The position numbers and the translations under genes are program-made. Below the pieces are notes generated by a model, which worked only from the letters and a program-made list of their open reading frames with translations, was not told the DNA's origin and made no database searches. Below, piece by piece: positions 9,601 through 18,626 of a stretch of 64,000 nt of DNA. Source of the stretch: Fodinibius salicampi (GTDB lineage Bacteria; Bacteroidota; Rhodothermia; Balneolales; Balneolaceae); the NCBI RefSeq assembly GCF_039545095.1, contig NZ_BAABRS010000001.1, positions 186,001 through 250,000 on the forward strand, read 5' to 3'. Within the stretch, counting starts at the first letter, position 1; the number at the start of each line of letters is the position of its first letter.

Positions 9601-12325
9601 AGAAGCCTTACACAGCAGCCACCGGGGACATGGAGAGGGGGATGTATTTACGCTGCGGTCTGACCGCCTGTCCCATAAAGATTTGACACTGATCCTAACG
9701 GTTGCTTCAGTAGTGTTAAAAGGTAGTCTCCCAAAAATGGAAACGCTTATCTCTGCTAATACTGAAGAGGTAAGCTCCTTTAGCGAGGACCGTGAGTTTC
9801 AACTGTACCAGAAAGCCTCGATAGGTGATCATAAGCCTGAGGAAGATGAGGAGGTTGTAAAAGATCTCCAATTTTTCAATGGTTATGGAGGTTTTTCCAA
9901 TAATGACCGTGAATATCGTATTATTATTAAGCCTGATTTTGATCAAGCAATATTTCAGTATCCCCCGGCCCCCTGGATCAACGTAATTGCCAATTCAAAT
10001 TTTGGATTTCTGGCTACCGAAAGTGGAGCCGGATATACGTGGAGTGAAAACAGTCGGGAAAATAAATTAACTTCCTGGTCTAATGACCCGGTGCTTGATC
10101 CGCCGGCTGAGGCATTTTATATCCGCGATGAGGACAAAAAGATCTATTGGTCGCCCACACCGGCCCCTGTATCCGGACAAAATCGCTATGAGGTGTCACA
10201 TGGATTCGGATATACGAGATATGAACACACCTCTTATGACATAGAATCCAAACTGTTGCAATTTGTACCTGAAAATGATCCGGTTAAGATTTCAAGGTTA
10301 ACAATACGCAACAAAAGCGACGAAAGTAGACATCTTTCTCTGTTTAGTTATCGTGAATGGGTGTTAGGTATCAACCGGGAAGATTCTGCTCCTTTTATAA
10401 TTCAGGAAGCTGACCAAGACAAGCATGTAATCTATGCGCGAAACCATTACAACAATGAATTTGCTGGTCGTGTAGGTTTTGCTTCCTCTTTAACAGAGGC
10501 AAAGAATGGAGCTGAAATTTCGTTCACAACTGATCGCCAGGAATTTATTGGTCGAAATGCTTCGCTGAAAACCCCAGCATTCGTTATAGCAGAATCTCAC
10601 CTTGATAATACTGTTAAAACTGGTGGAGACCCTTGTGCTGCTTTTCAGATCAAGGTGGTTGTGGAACCGGGAGAAGAAATTGAATGGATAACAGTAATGG
10701 GAGAAACAAAAAACAGCGAAGAAGCGGAAAAGCTCGTCCAGAAATACCAGCATAAGACGGAGGTGGACAGCGCATTTCGGGATATAACAGCGTTCTGGGA
10801 AGAGCGTCTGGGACGCATTCACATAGATACCCCCGATTCCTCCCTTAATCAAATGATGAACGGTTGGTTGATGTATCAAAATATAGCCTGCCGTATGCTG
10901 TCACGAACAGGCTTCTATCAGGCTGGTGGAGCGTACGGTTTTCGCGATCAGCTGCAGGATGCCATGACTGTTTTATATGTTGATCCCCAGATGACGCGGG
11001 AACAAATTTTATTGCATGCGTCCCGACAGTTTCCAGAGGGTGATGTACAGCACTGGTGGCATCCTCCGACGGGTCGGGGAGTGCGAACCAAAATATCGGA
11101 CGATCGGCTTTGGCTTCCTTATGTGGTCAACTTTTATATCGAGTCGACCGGGGATGAGGAAATTTTGGAGGAGCAAGTTTCATACCTCGAAGCCCGGACA
11201 CTAGAAGACGATGAACACGAGGTTTACCTGCAACCCCAGCAGTCTAATAAAAAGGCTTCCCTTTATGAACACTGCATCAGGGCCATCGAGGTCACCATGA
11301 AAACTGGTAAGCACGGTCTGCCGTTGATGGGGACCGGCGACTGGAATGACGGTATGAACCGAGTGGGGGACGAAGGAAAAGGTGAGAGCATATGGCTGGG
11401 GTTCTTCCTGCATATTATCTTAAAAGAGTTCACAAAATACTGTGAAAAGCAGGGAGATAAGGAAAGAACTGAACGCTACCACACAGAGGCTCGGAAGTTA
11501 GCGAAACATCTCAACAAGGAAGGATGGGATGGAGAGTGGTATCTGCGGGCTTTCTATGACGACGGCACCCCGTTGGGTTCTGCTGGGAATATGGAAGGAC
11601 GTATAGATGCCATCGCACAATCTTGGTCAATTATATCGGGGGTGGCCCCCAAAGAGAAAAATAAAAAAGCTCTTGAGGCTTTGGAAACGTATTTAGTTTC
11701 GAAAGCGGATCGTATTATCCGTCTGCTCACCCCGCCTTTTGATCAAACGGACAAAAACCCGGGATATATTAAAGGGTATATTCCCGGTGTACGGGAAAAT
11801 GGGGGACAATATACCCATGCTGCAGTATGGGCGATTAAAGCATTTGCTGAAAGTGGATTGGGAGACAAGGCTGTCGAGTATTTACATATGATAAATCCGG
11901 TTAATCATACTTCGACTCCTGAACAGGTCTCGGAGTACATGGTTGAGCCTTACGTGGTGGCGGCCGATGTCTATGGCGAACCACCACTCACGGGCCGGGG
12001 AGGTTGGACCTGGTATACCGGATCAGCAGGGTGGATGTACCGGGTAGCCCTGGAATCGATTCTGGGTATACATATCAAAAAGAATGTAATGACGATCAAT
12101 CCCGTGATTTCGTCGGATTGGAATTCCTACCGTGTGAAATGGAAGCTGAGAGATGGAGAAACCGTTTACCAGTTGGAAATCCTTAATCCTGATGGATTGC
12201 AAAGCGGGGGACTTGAAGGAACGGTTGATGATGAGCCGGTTTCTTTTTCCAAAGGTAAAGCCAGGATCACTTTGAAAAGTGATAGAAAATACCATTCCAT
12301 ATCATTACAACTTATCAGTAAATGA
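3626..12325 (+). CDS. ndvB: Cyclic beta-1,2-glucan synthase-like GT84/GH94 protein
   Basis: At 2899 residues this matches NdvB/ChvB-type cyclic beta-glucan synthases in length and domain order. A soluble N-terminal region is followed by membrane segments near 405-450. The GT84 glycosyltransferase core carries DADTRTPP (Asp626, Asp628) and an HRWTRGDWQ motif near 773. More membrane segments lie near 815-890 and 950-1010. A glycoamylase-like region with HHHGMS at 1516 follows, then two carbohydrate-binding repeats, then a C-terminal GH94 phosphorylase domain with GDWNDG. Asp2575, or its neighbour Asp2572, is the candidate general acid. Family members build UDP-glucose-derived glucan on a protein primer and trim it by phosphorolysis. 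The product may be periplasmic glucan. Its linkage cannot be read from sequence. Confidence 0.85.
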   Translation: MAPKSKLMFQAKLLKQDAKELSRRHTFTYQNKDILPIKPRLEEAKEGLTKAYKILATSVKQNKDITPAAEWLIDNFYIIQEQIVQVENDFPIGYQRNIPHLSSGSNMGLPRVYDLVQNLALHTDNVIDIEGLTRYVQSYQEEVPLKVGELWAIPVMVRLVLIRHLALKASRVLKRRNIRTDIQDLINQLVEHDTDEPGRVLRRVIEWLDERKDSYDDRLLYVELAHQLQGAGLISEEEKKWFEYRLRSHDTTLDEALRDEAQRQSKLHVSIRNAILSMREASETEWQEFVEECSIVDQILHLDPMEIFTDMDSGTKNKYRSTVERLASHSEYTEKQVAEEVLVLSESHINHSGRDANDIFKGYSVLKKHVGYYLLGEGYDELTRRIRYDMPLGERIRRKLEETAGYYIGFIASFTIILLAVLWLATDAISSSIFVSLSVLLVGFFPALELSISAINRLFVFSLPPRILPRMRINKEIPGQARTLIVVPTLVGSPAEMEHQLEKLEITSLANPDPGLQFVLLSDFTDADQEHMPGDKSILERAEREINRLNEKYSSSYGDKFFVLHRQRDWNPSEVKWMGWERKRGKLEKLNELLCNPSGGSPFPYMMGNFTNSIQKKPVRFVLTLDADTRTPPDSIIDLVRIASHPLNRAFYDREKDRITKGYGIIQPRISIPPDAANKSLFARIFSGNVGIDPYTTAVSDIYQDLFGEAIFTGKGIYDVRAFHTVLKDRFPENRILSHDLIESNYVRAALSTDIELFDEYPTNYASYCKRNHRWTRGDWQIARWLFPRVPGPDGTTKNPINLLSRWKIFDNLRRSLNPFFLTLFFVTGWFWLPGSALIWTMAAFGILAFPIYVSFSTDIFNRPARIKWKLYFEKVRSNLKINTVQAISTLAILPHQAVLQLDAIGRTLWRLIVAKKRLMEWTSASQAESLSANDLGSYFRSMAASVVLGIGVLVAGILIDPADLWIVIPFSMLWISSPWFAKYFSTTDREKKSELSDDDKIKLRTYARRTWFYFERLVTEEYAWLPPDNDQEDPPLPPVARTSPTNIGLTLVSTQAAYEMGYITVSELLTRLENTLNSLVQLERYKGHFYNWYEINLGEALSPKYVSTVDSGNLAAGLIVIRQAVGQLMKQQNPSGAFWNGLRDTIETLRSIVSDLKEEVNNEDVCTEMIACLNAMEDLLKSEEPATVSGTLQLLDELKETACNLCGKNIMELRGLLGDEQMDDLLYWLESPLRQIDSYKHELRKLENSASEDSLQSSPEERLKNLGNETENSSAYKLLKRWEDQIQSINDISERLVSEMDFRFLYDKKRGLFSIGYNVEKAELDEGTYDLLASEARIASLIAIAKGDVHSEHWFRLSRRLTSRHQHEFLLSWGGTTFEYLMPHLFQRSYPNTLLSHTYGHIVDLQREYANKFDRPWGFSESAYNSLNMDLNYQYRAFGVPGLGLKRGLAEDFVVAPYASVLSLMVDPKKSLDNLEELEKIGALGLKGFYDAVDYTPDRLEKSESFKLVKTYMVHHHGMSLIALLNVLQGWSIHRYFHSHPQIKACELLLQERIPRGIPVKEPYPIDVEMEPGEQQSVTYTVDHAGMNNIDDSPPRVHLLSNGQFHSFISHAGTGSSRYEDIRLTGWEADATEDPLGQFIYVKDRESEKYWSAFHQPVKRKPDRYDTWFHNGKVQTSRVDDWIETTTEVCVSPENPIELRKITLTNYSDRQRTLELTSYAEIVLNGAEDHKSHPAFSKLFLQTDYLAEHHGLLAWRRPRSADEDSIWMVHMVASHDLENLSEPLQFETERANFIGRGRSLENPCAMDAGYKLSGSIGNVLDPILSLRRSVILGPGEKISITFGTGWAGSREEAEELADMFDNPHAVERAFELSSIYNTVELEHVGISSTQFQYFQKMTGYLLYNDSRFRADLDVLIQNRHQQSGLWSYGISGDYPIIVFRISKTDQLKSLKKMLKGHLFWKHRGLRVDLVIVNDHPPSYADELQEGIQRIVEALHSSHRGHGEGDVFTLRSDRLSHKDLTLILTVASVVLKGSLPKMETLISANTEEVSSFSEDREFQLYQKASIGDHKPEEDEEVVKDLQFFNGYGGFSNNDREYRIIIKPDFDQAIFQYPPAPWINVIANSNFGFLATESGAGYTWSENSRENKLTSWSNDPVLDPPAEAFYIRDEDKKIYWSPTPAPVSGQNRYEVSHGFGYTRYEHTSYDIESKLLQFVPENDPVKISRLTIRNKSDESRHLSLFSYREWVLGINREDSAPFIIQEADQDKHVIYARNHYNNEFAGRVGFASSLTEAKNGAEISFTTDRQEFIGRNASLKTPAFVIAESHLDNTVKTGGDPCAAFQIKVVVEPGEEIEWITVMGETKNSEEAEKLVQKYQHKTEVDSAFRDITAFWEERLGRIHIDTPDSSLNQMMNGWLMYQNIACRMLSRTGFYQAGGAYGFRDQLQDAMTVLYVDPQMTREQILLHASRQFPEGDVQHWWHPPTGRGVRTKISDDRLWLPYVVNFYIESTGDEEILEEQVSYLEARTLEDDEHEVYLQPQQSNKKASLYEHCIRAIEVTMKTGKHGLPLMGTGDWNDGMNRVGDEGKGESIWLGFFLHIILKEFTKYCEKQGDKERTERYHTEARKLAKHLNKEGWDGEWYLRAFYDDGTPLGSAGNMEGRIDAIAQSWSIISGVAPKEKNKKALEALETYLVSKADRIIRLLTPPFDQTDKNPGYIKGYIPGVRENGGQYTHAAVWAIKAFAESGLGDKAVEYLHMINPVNHTSTPEQVSEYMVEPYVVAADVYGEPPLTGRGGWTWYTGSAGWMYRVALESILGIHIKKNVMTINPVISSDWNSYRVKWKLRDGETVYQLEILNPDGLQSGGLEGTVDDEPVSFSKGKARITLKSDRKYHSISLQLISK

Positions 12326-12618
12326 ATCAGAACATGTTATTAGCAAATTACTCCTGTAATAAAATGTAATGCATTCCCTCACATTTTATCCCCCGAAGAC
12401 CGTACAACAGCTGACGGAAAGAGATAGTATAATCCAATAGACAACAATTAATCCGAGACCTGTCTTCTAAAATGGCTTTGGATAGCATTTTGGAAAGATG
12501 TCATTTGATATAGATGCGGAAACCAACTGGCTGTGTATGAATTATATAAATAGGGAGGGTTGCTTCCCAGAATGTTGAACAATGCAGGCAGTGGGATGAA
12601 AAGTAGAAGGAGTTTGCC

Positions 12619-13782
12619 ATGGAAAAAATTAAAGTACTTGTTCTTGATAATAATATAGTAGTCCGGCAGGCCATTGCTGGAGTGCTGAAACGGAAGTCCG
12701 ATGTAGTGGTTCGGGTCAGTGGAGAGCTAACAAAAAGTGAACAATTGGTTAGTAAAGAAAATCCTGATGTTGTTTTATTGGATATCGAAAATTCGGCATC
12801 GGACGGATATACGATTTTTAATACCCTACGGATACGATTTCCAAAACTGCCGATAGTGGTTATTAGCTCGCGTTCAGAAAGGGGAGCTGAGGCTGCAATT
12901 TATGCTCTTCAAAATGGGGCGGTCAATGTTTTTACCAAGCCGGAAAAAAGTAATGCCCTTTTATTTTCCAGTCATCATTTTGGAAAGCGCTTGCCACAGA
13001 TAATACGAGGAGTCGAGCGGGTGATTAGGAGAAATGCTGTCGATGGGTGGAGTATAGAGAAAACAGCCCACCAGAAATCAGAAAAAACGGAGGAACAGCC
13101 GGAAAGAGAAGAACTAAGGATAAACAGAGGACCGGTCAGACTGATTGTTACAGGAGGCAGTATGGGTGGACCGAAGGCATTGAATGAGATTCTCAAGAAG
13201 CTCCCTGCTGATTTTTCGGTTCCGATTATTTCTGTCCAGCACTTTCCCAGGCATTATACCCGGGAATTGGCAAGGATTCTAAAAGACGTATCCCCTTTGG
13301 CTGTAAGGGAGGTTCTTGAGGAGGAAGTACTTATGCCTGGAACGGCTTGGCTAGCTCCAGGAGGCCACCATTGTGAAATTATAAAGAGCGGTAACCGGCC
13401 TTTTGTTAAAGCCCATCGTGGTCCCAGAGAAAATGGGAACCGTCCTTCTATTGATGTCCTTTTTAGATCTGCGGCAAGATTATATGGAAAGGGTGTATTG
13501 GGTATAATTTTAAGTGGGGATGGAGTTGATGGATTGGCCGGGGCCCGGACAATCCGGCAGGAGGGAGGGCATGTCATCGTTCAGGATCCCCGGGATGCAA
13601 AGGTTGATGATCTACCGTTGTCTGTGATAAGAGAAGGTATGGCCAATCACTATTCTTCCGCAGAACAGATAAGTCAACAGCTTCAAAAATATGTGATGCA
13701 GCCCCTCGATAACCGAGAGATGGAAGGATATACTCATATTAATATTTTTAACAGAAATCAGGACTATTTCAGAACCTTATAA
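12619..13782 (+). CDS. cheB: CheB-type protein-glutamate methylesterase, orphan
   Basis: A 387-residue protein. Residues 1-125 form a receiver domain with phospho-acceptor Asp55 (VVLLDIE). Residues about 170-360 form a CheB methylesterase domain. The catalytic triad is readable as Ser181 (GGSMGG), His208 (SVQHFP) and Asp304 (GDGVDG). The spacings of 27 and 96 residues are nearly those of enteric CheB. No cheR, cheA or receptor gene is nearby, so this is an orphan. It starts 293 bp after the glucan synthase and is followed 25 bp later by the Ca2+-ATPase. Such stand-alone CheB proteins may serve non-chemotactic signalling. The role here is unknown. Confidence 0.85.
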   Translation: MEKIKVLVLDNNIVVRQAIAGVLKRKSDVVVRVSGELTKSEQLVSKENPDVVLLDIENSASDGYTIFNTLRIRFPKLPIVVISSRSERGAEAAIYALQNGAVNVFTKPEKSNALLFSSHHFGKRLPQIIRGVERVIRRNAVDGWSIEKTAHQKSEKTEEQPEREELRINRGPVRLIVTGGSMGGPKALNEILKKLPADFSVPIISVQHFPRHYTRELARILKDVSPLAVREVLEEEVLMPGTAWLAPGGHHCEIIKSGNRPFVKAHRGPRENGNRPSIDVLFRSAARLYGKGVLGIILSGDGVDGLAGARTIRQEGGHVIVQDPRDAKVDDLPLSVIREGMANHYSSAEQISQQLQKYVMQPLDNREMEGYTHINIFNRNQDYFRTL

Positions 13783-13807
13783 TGAATCAACATTCTCTAG
13801 AAGTACT

Positions 13808-16495
13808 ATGAGCAGCCCACATTCCCTTAAAAAGTCTGAAGAAGCATGGGCTGATGAAGCGAAAGATGTAATTAAGGCCTTGGAAAGTGAACAAGAGAGC
13901 GGACTCACCAGTTCGGAAGTTCAAAACCGTCTTAAACAATTCGGTCAAAATCAGCTTAGAAAGCATAAGACAAAGACGTTATGGCAAATTCTTGTTGATC
14001 AACTCAAGAGTCTGATCATCTTATTACTGGCTGTGGCGACATTGATATCCTTTCTTTACAATGAAATACTGGAAGGTTGGGCTATTGCGATTGTCATTAT
14101 TATTAATACAGCCATCGGTTTTTTTACCGAGTTGAGGGCTGTGCGATCGATGGAGGCCCTGTTCAAGCTTGGAAAGGTGGAGACTAGGGTACGCAGAGAC
14201 GGAGAGGTTATGATGGTAGACGCCCGGGACTTGGTTCCCGGTGATATTATCTTGGTAGAGGGGGGAGATATCATTACGGCGGACGTTCGTATCCTTACTT
14301 CTTCAAAACTGCAGGCCGATGAATCGGCCCTGACAGGAGAGAGCATGCCAGTGGGTAAAAATCCGGAACCGGTTGATGAAAATATGGTTTTGGGGGAACG
14401 TACGTCTATGCTCTACAAGGGAACATCAATAACTCGGGGGTCAGGAGAAGGTATTGTCATTTCAACCGGTCAGGAAACAGAACTGGGACATATTTCTTCG
14501 CTGGTTGAGGAGGCCGAAAATGAGCAGACGCCGTTGGAAGAACGACTAGATCGACTCGGTTACCGGTTGATCCTGTTAACATTTGTGATAACGGTTTTTA
14601 TATCGATAAGTGGTATTTTGTCAGGCAAGGAGATATTCCTGATGATCCAAACCGGTATTGCCCTGGCCGTGGCCGCTATCCCTGAGGGGTTGCCAATTGT
14701 TGCCACTATTGCGTTGGCCAAGGGGATGCGGATTATGGCCCGTAAAAATGCCCTTGTCAACCGACTTTCATCCGTTGAAACACTAGGAGCTACGGAAATT
14801 ATTTTTTCAGATAAGACAGGGACACTCACGGAAAATAAAATGAGTGTTACCCAGTTATTTCTCGCGGAAAGGGGGATAGAGGTTGATTCGAGTTCGGGTT
14901 TTTCAGGGAAGAATGGAGAAGAGGAGGACATAAGGCTAGCCTTGGAGACGGGAGTCTTTTGTAATAATGCAACTTATACAGCTGATACAGATGGAGGAAA
15001 TAGCGGTGATCCACTGGAAATTGCGTTGCTGGAAGCGGGGCATCTTGCTGGTATTGAACGAGATATTCTTTTGGAGCAGTATCCCGAAGTTCGGGAAGAA
15101 GCCTTTGACCCTGAGGTCAAAATGATGGCCACCTGGAATGAAATTGAAACAGGCCGATACCGCATTTCTGTAAAAGGGGCCCCCGGTACGGTATTGGAGC
15201 ATTGTGACTCTTTTTTGGTAAAAGGGGAACACCGTTCGTTAAGCGGGGAGGAGCAAGAAAAATGGAAAGCTATGAATGAGAAACTTGCTGCGGATGGTCT
15301 TCGAGTACTGGCCCTGGCTTATCGGGAGACGGATACGGTGGATGGTAATCCCTATGAACAGCTGATCTTTATAGGGATGGTTGGATTACTGGATCCGCCC
15401 CGGAGTGATGTTAAGGAGGCGATGGAAGCCTGCCGGGCTGCAGGGATTCGCGTTGTTATGGTAACGGGCGATCAACCCCATACGGCCGAATATATTGCAA
15501 AATCAGTAGGTTTAGTTACGGAAGAAGGGGGCGGGGCGAAAGTGATTCACGGTCGGGATCTGCCTTCCCCGCAGGAGCTTGAATCATCGCAACAGGACAC
15601 CAATCAAATAATATCAGCCAGTATTTTTGCTCGTATCAGTCCCAAACAGAAACTTGACCTTATTGAATTATATCAAAAGAAAGGGCACGTTGTAGGCATG
15701 ACTGGTGATGGAGTAAATGATGCACCAGCTCTTAAGAAAGCGGATATCGGCATAGCTATGGGACAGCGCGGCACGCAAGTAGCCAAAGAAGCTTCGGATA
15801 TGGTATTAACAGATGATGCCTTTTCGACAATTGTTACGGCTATTGAACAGGGACGTGTTATTTTTACGAATATACGGCGGTTTGTATATTATCTACTGTC
15901 CTGTAATGTCAGCGAAGTGTTTGTTGTAGGACTGGCTTCCCTCTTGGGAGCACCATTACCGATATTGCCACTGCAAATACTTTTTTTGAACCTTGTAACG
16001 GATGTTTTCCCAGCCCTGGCCCTCGGCGTCGGAGAAGGTACGCAGGGAGTGATGCAGCAGTCTCCCCGTAAAGTTGATGAACCGATTTTGAGTCGTAAAC
16101 ACTGGCTTGGCATAGGTGGTTATGGGATGGTAATAACAAGTGTGGTTCTCGGAGCCCTGTTTATCGGTCTGTATTGGTTGGAACTCTCCGAGCGCGGAGC
16201 CGTTACCCTCAGCTTCCTGACTCTCGCTCTTGCCCAGCTTTGGCACGTATTCAATATGCGGGATAAGAACAGTGGTATATTTGACAATGCAATTGTGCAG
16301 AATAAATGGATATGGAGAGCTATTGTCCTGTGTCTCATGCTGATATTCGGAGCTATTTATGTCGGGCCTGTTGCCGAAGTGATGCAGTTATCACCACCGA
16401 CCGGAGAAGGATGGTTAGTGGTAGCGGTCATGAGCTTAATACCATTATTGGTTGGTCAGCTTCAAAAAGTCTGGGCTGCCCGGTATGCCGAATGA
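13808..16495 (+). CDS. P-type (P2A) cation-transporting ATPase, probably Ca2+
   Basis: An 895-residue P-type ATPase with the full set of motifs: TGES (176-179) in the actuator domain, PEGLP in transmembrane helix 4, the phosphorylated Asp335 in DKTGTLTENK, and TGDGVNDAPALKKADIG from about 632. The N-terminal cation-ATPase domain and about ten membrane segments are all present. The SERCA-like PEGLP motif and overall length favour the P2A group, which exports Ca2+ (sometimes Mn2+) from the cytoplasm. No CPC metal motif is present, so it is not a copper pump despite the copper island further on. It follows cheB by 25 bp and precedes the site-2 protease, probably in one transcript. Confidence 0.88.
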   Translation: MSSPHSLKKSEEAWADEAKDVIKALESEQESGLTSSEVQNRLKQFGQNQLRKHKTKTLWQILVDQLKSLIILLLAVATLISFLYNEILEGWAIAIVIIINTAIGFFTELRAVRSMEALFKLGKVETRVRRDGEVMMVDARDLVPGDIILVEGGDIITADVRILTSSKLQADESALTGESMPVGKNPEPVDENMVLGERTSMLYKGTSITRGSGEGIVISTGQETELGHISSLVEEAENEQTPLEERLDRLGYRLILLTFVITVFISISGILSGKEIFLMIQTGIALAVAAIPEGLPIVATIALAKGMRIMARKNALVNRLSSVETLGATEIIFSDKTGTLTENKMSVTQLFLAERGIEVDSSSGFSGKNGEEEDIRLALETGVFCNNATYTADTDGGNSGDPLEIALLEAGHLAGIERDILLEQYPEVREEAFDPEVKMMATWNEIETGRYRISVKGAPGTVLEHCDSFLVKGEHRSLSGEEQEKWKAMNEKLAADGLRVLALAYRETDTVDGNPYEQLIFIGMVGLLDPPRSDVKEAMEACRAAGIRVVMVTGDQPHTAEYIAKSVGLVTEEGGGAKVIHGRDLPSPQELESSQQDTNQIISASIFARISPKQKLDLIELYQKKGHVVGMTGDGVNDAPALKKADIGIAMGQRGTQVAKEASDMVLTDDAFSTIVTAIEQGRVIFTNIRRFVYYLLSCNVSEVFVVGLASLLGAPLPILPLQILFLNLVTDVFPALALGVGEGTQGVMQQSPRKVDEPILSRKHWLGIGGYGMVITSVVLGALFIGLYWLELSERGAVTLSFLTLALAQLWHVFNMRDKNSGIFDNAIVQNKWIWRAIVLCLMLIFGAIYVGPVAEVMQLSPPTGEGWLVVAVMSLIPLLVGQLQKVWAARYAE

Positions 16496-16573
16496 GTATA
16501 ACCATGAGTTTGATCCATGGAAATTACGATTTTTATTTGATTCATTGAACACTTTTTAAAAAACTATTAAAAC

Positions 16574-17668
16574 ATGAAAGGATCGTTAAACCTAGGTAAG
16601 GTAGCCGGAATCAGGGTCAGAGTTCACTGGACTTTTCTGCTGCTGATACTTTGGATTGTTTTTATGGAGGTAAGCAGAGGCAATGATCTGGAAGCTATAC
16701 TGTGGAGTGTATTATTCATCTGCGTTCTGTTCGGATGTGTTGTATTACACGAACTGGGGCATGCGTTAACGGCTGGCAAATTTAACATAGGTACCCGCCA
16801 GATAACACTTCTGCCGATTGGCGGGGTGGCAAGTCTCGAGGCTATGCCCGAAGATCCCCGGGAGGAATTTCTTGTTGCCGTAGCAGGTCCGGTTGTAAAT
16901 GTGATTATAGCCTTGCTGCTCTATCTTGTTGTACCGATTGAAAACTACCTGAATCAGGATCCTGAGATGCTTGAGCAGACAATGAGTTCCATAAATGGGG
17001 CCAATTTTTTGTTTTATTTATTTTCGGCCAATGTGATGTTGGTCTTATTTAATCTCATACCTGCGTTTCCGATGGACGGCGGAAGAGTATTCCGGGCTAT
17101 GCTCTCTATGAAGTACGACCGGGTAACTGCCACTCAAATGGCGGCCCGGTTGGGGCAGGGGGTGGCGTTCTTTTTCTTTCTGGTCGGACTACTGTACAAT
17201 CCTATTCTCATATTGATTGCTATTTTTGTCTACTTTGGCGCCCAAGGGGAAAATATAATGGTTCAACAGCTTGCACTGCTGAAGGATTATAAAGTAAAAG
17301 ACGCAATGATGACAGATATTACAACCGTTCAACCCGATGATACACTCAACGAGGTGGTTGATATTATTTTAACCGGAACGGAGCGTGACTTTTTAGTTAT
17401 TGATAATGGAGAAGTGAGCGGTATTCTTTATCAGTCTGATCTCATGCAAGCATTTAAAAATAAGAATGCCGAGGCTAAAGTTAGGGATGTTATGGATGAT
17501 GAGTTTTACCAAGTACAAATCAATGATAATTTGACCGATATTTACCGGAAAGTTCGTTCAGGTAATAAGACCTTCTTTCCCGTTATGAAAGGTGGAAAGC
17601 TGGCAGGAGCAATAGACATGAACAATATAAATGAATTTATGATCTTTCGGGCTCCGCTCGATTATTGA
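16574..17668 (+). CDS. Site-2 protease family membrane metalloprotease with CBS pair
   Basis: A 364-residue protein. The zinc site is in HELGH (His59, Glu60, His63), and the third ligand is Asp168 in the FPMDGGR motif. Several membrane helices cover residues about 15-230. The C-terminal third (about 240-355) is a pair of CBS domains, a layout known from the archaeal/bacterial FtsEX-independent S2P group. CBS pairs bind nucleotides and probably gate proteolysis. Substrates are usually membrane-bound regulators; none is identifiable here. It lies 78 bp after the ATPase gene and 87 bp before thioredoxin, all on the same strand. Confidence 0.87.
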   Translation: MKGSLNLGKVAGIRVRVHWTFLLLILWIVFMEVSRGNDLEAILWSVLFICVLFGCVVLHELGHALTAGKFNIGTRQITLLPIGGVASLEAMPEDPREEFLVAVAGPVVNVIIALLLYLVVPIENYLNQDPEMLEQTMSSINGANFLFYLFSANVMLVLFNLIPAFPMDGGRVFRAMLSMKYDRVTATQMAARLGQGVAFFFFLVGLLYNPILILIAIFVYFGAQGENIMVQQLALLKDYKVKDAMMTDITTVQPDDTLNEVVDIILTGTERDFLVIDNGEVSGILYQSDLMQAFKNKNAEAKVRDVMDDEFYQVQINDNLTDIYRKVRSGNKTFFPVMKGGKLAGAIDMNNINEFMIFRAPLDY

Positions 17669-17755
17669 TATGAATATGAAGAATGTGTCGATGAGGAATA
17701 TGGTTGGTTTAAAAACTATATTACTTACTATTTCTGAAATTAAATAGCTAAAACG

Positions 17756-18079
17756 ATGAGTACTACAAAAAAGACGATGACTTTTTCTGAGGTTATTAAT
17801 AGTGATATCCCTGTACTGGTGGATTTTTATGCCGACTGGTGCGGTCCCTGTAAAATGATGTCTCCAATTCTCAAAAAATTAAAAAATGAGATGGGCGACA
17901 CACTCAACATCATAAAAATAGATACCGAAAAGAATGCCGATGCAGCTATTAAGTATCAGGTGCGAGGAGTACCTACGCTAATTTTGTTTCACAAAGGGAA
18001 ACTCCTTTGGCGTCAGTCAGGCGTAGTGCAACTGCATCAGCTTAAAAGAATTATCGATCAGCTGCTGCGGGAGATATAA
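17756..18079 (+). CDS. trxA: Thioredoxin
   Basis: A 107-residue thioredoxin with the active site WCGPCK (Trp28, Cys29, Cys32) and the cis-proline loop VRGVPTLILF. There is no signal peptide, so it acts in the cytoplasm as a dithiol donor. The length is normal. It closes the plus-strand block that begins with the glucan synthase; no clear terminator hairpin follows it. The genome very probably holds another thioredoxin, so this copy may belong to a stress-response group with the ATPase and protease. That last point is inference. Confidence 0.92.
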   Translation: MSTTKKTMTFSEVINSDIPVLVDFYADWCGPCKMMSPILKKLKNEMGDTLNIIKIDTEKNADAAIKYQVRGVPTLILFHKGKLLWRQSGVVQLHQLKRIIDQLLREI

Positions 18080-18626
18080 TCAGACTGAAGTAATACTGGT
18101 TAAAAGCTTACAACCACTGGAGAATATTTGCTTGACAACCAAGACGTCGAAGGAAGCACCAACGGCCTGCCCAACAAGGATTTACTGAAAAATCTGCCAC
18201 TTTAATTCAGTTAGGATACCATATCTCCATCAGGATTAAGCACATAGATCCCGAGGATATCACATTCAGGTAAACCTTTCTGCCGAGGGGCTTCCCACTA
18301 ACTATAGGTCTAATGTTTAAATGTTGTAAGCATTCAAGGTAGAAACTCGGATACTCATTATCCTCAGTTTTTCTTCACCATGCATGGTTTTACCATAGCA
18401 CAAGTTTGGATTTTGCGTCCCTGAACAGTCAGTTCACACCCATAGCTTTTCAACTGGGCACTAATTGTAGGTTATAAAATCTATTGGCTTAATTAAAGGT
18501 TTAACTCATGTGTAATATAAGACCTGTAATATGGTCCAGAGGCAAATTTAAAACAAATATATTAGGGGGATATTGAGTGGCAATCTGTATTTACTTTTTA
18601 ACTATAACAGTTTGAGAATAAAACTC
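18080..18626. other. Intergenic stretch with coding-like fragments
   Basis: No intact gene. Between about 18130 and 18275 two overlapping plus-strand frames look protein-like (for example LGYHISIRIKHIDPEDITF, ending in TAA near 18272), but neither has a start and neither is recognised. This may be gene debris like the neighbouring broken NTF2-like gene. The rest appears non-coding and AT-rich. Confidence 0.25.

Noticed and set aside
13808-16495. Copper-exporting P-type ATPase as part of the copper island
   Set aside because: It has PEGLP in helix 4 and no CPC or N-terminal metal-binding motif, which fits a calcium-type pump.
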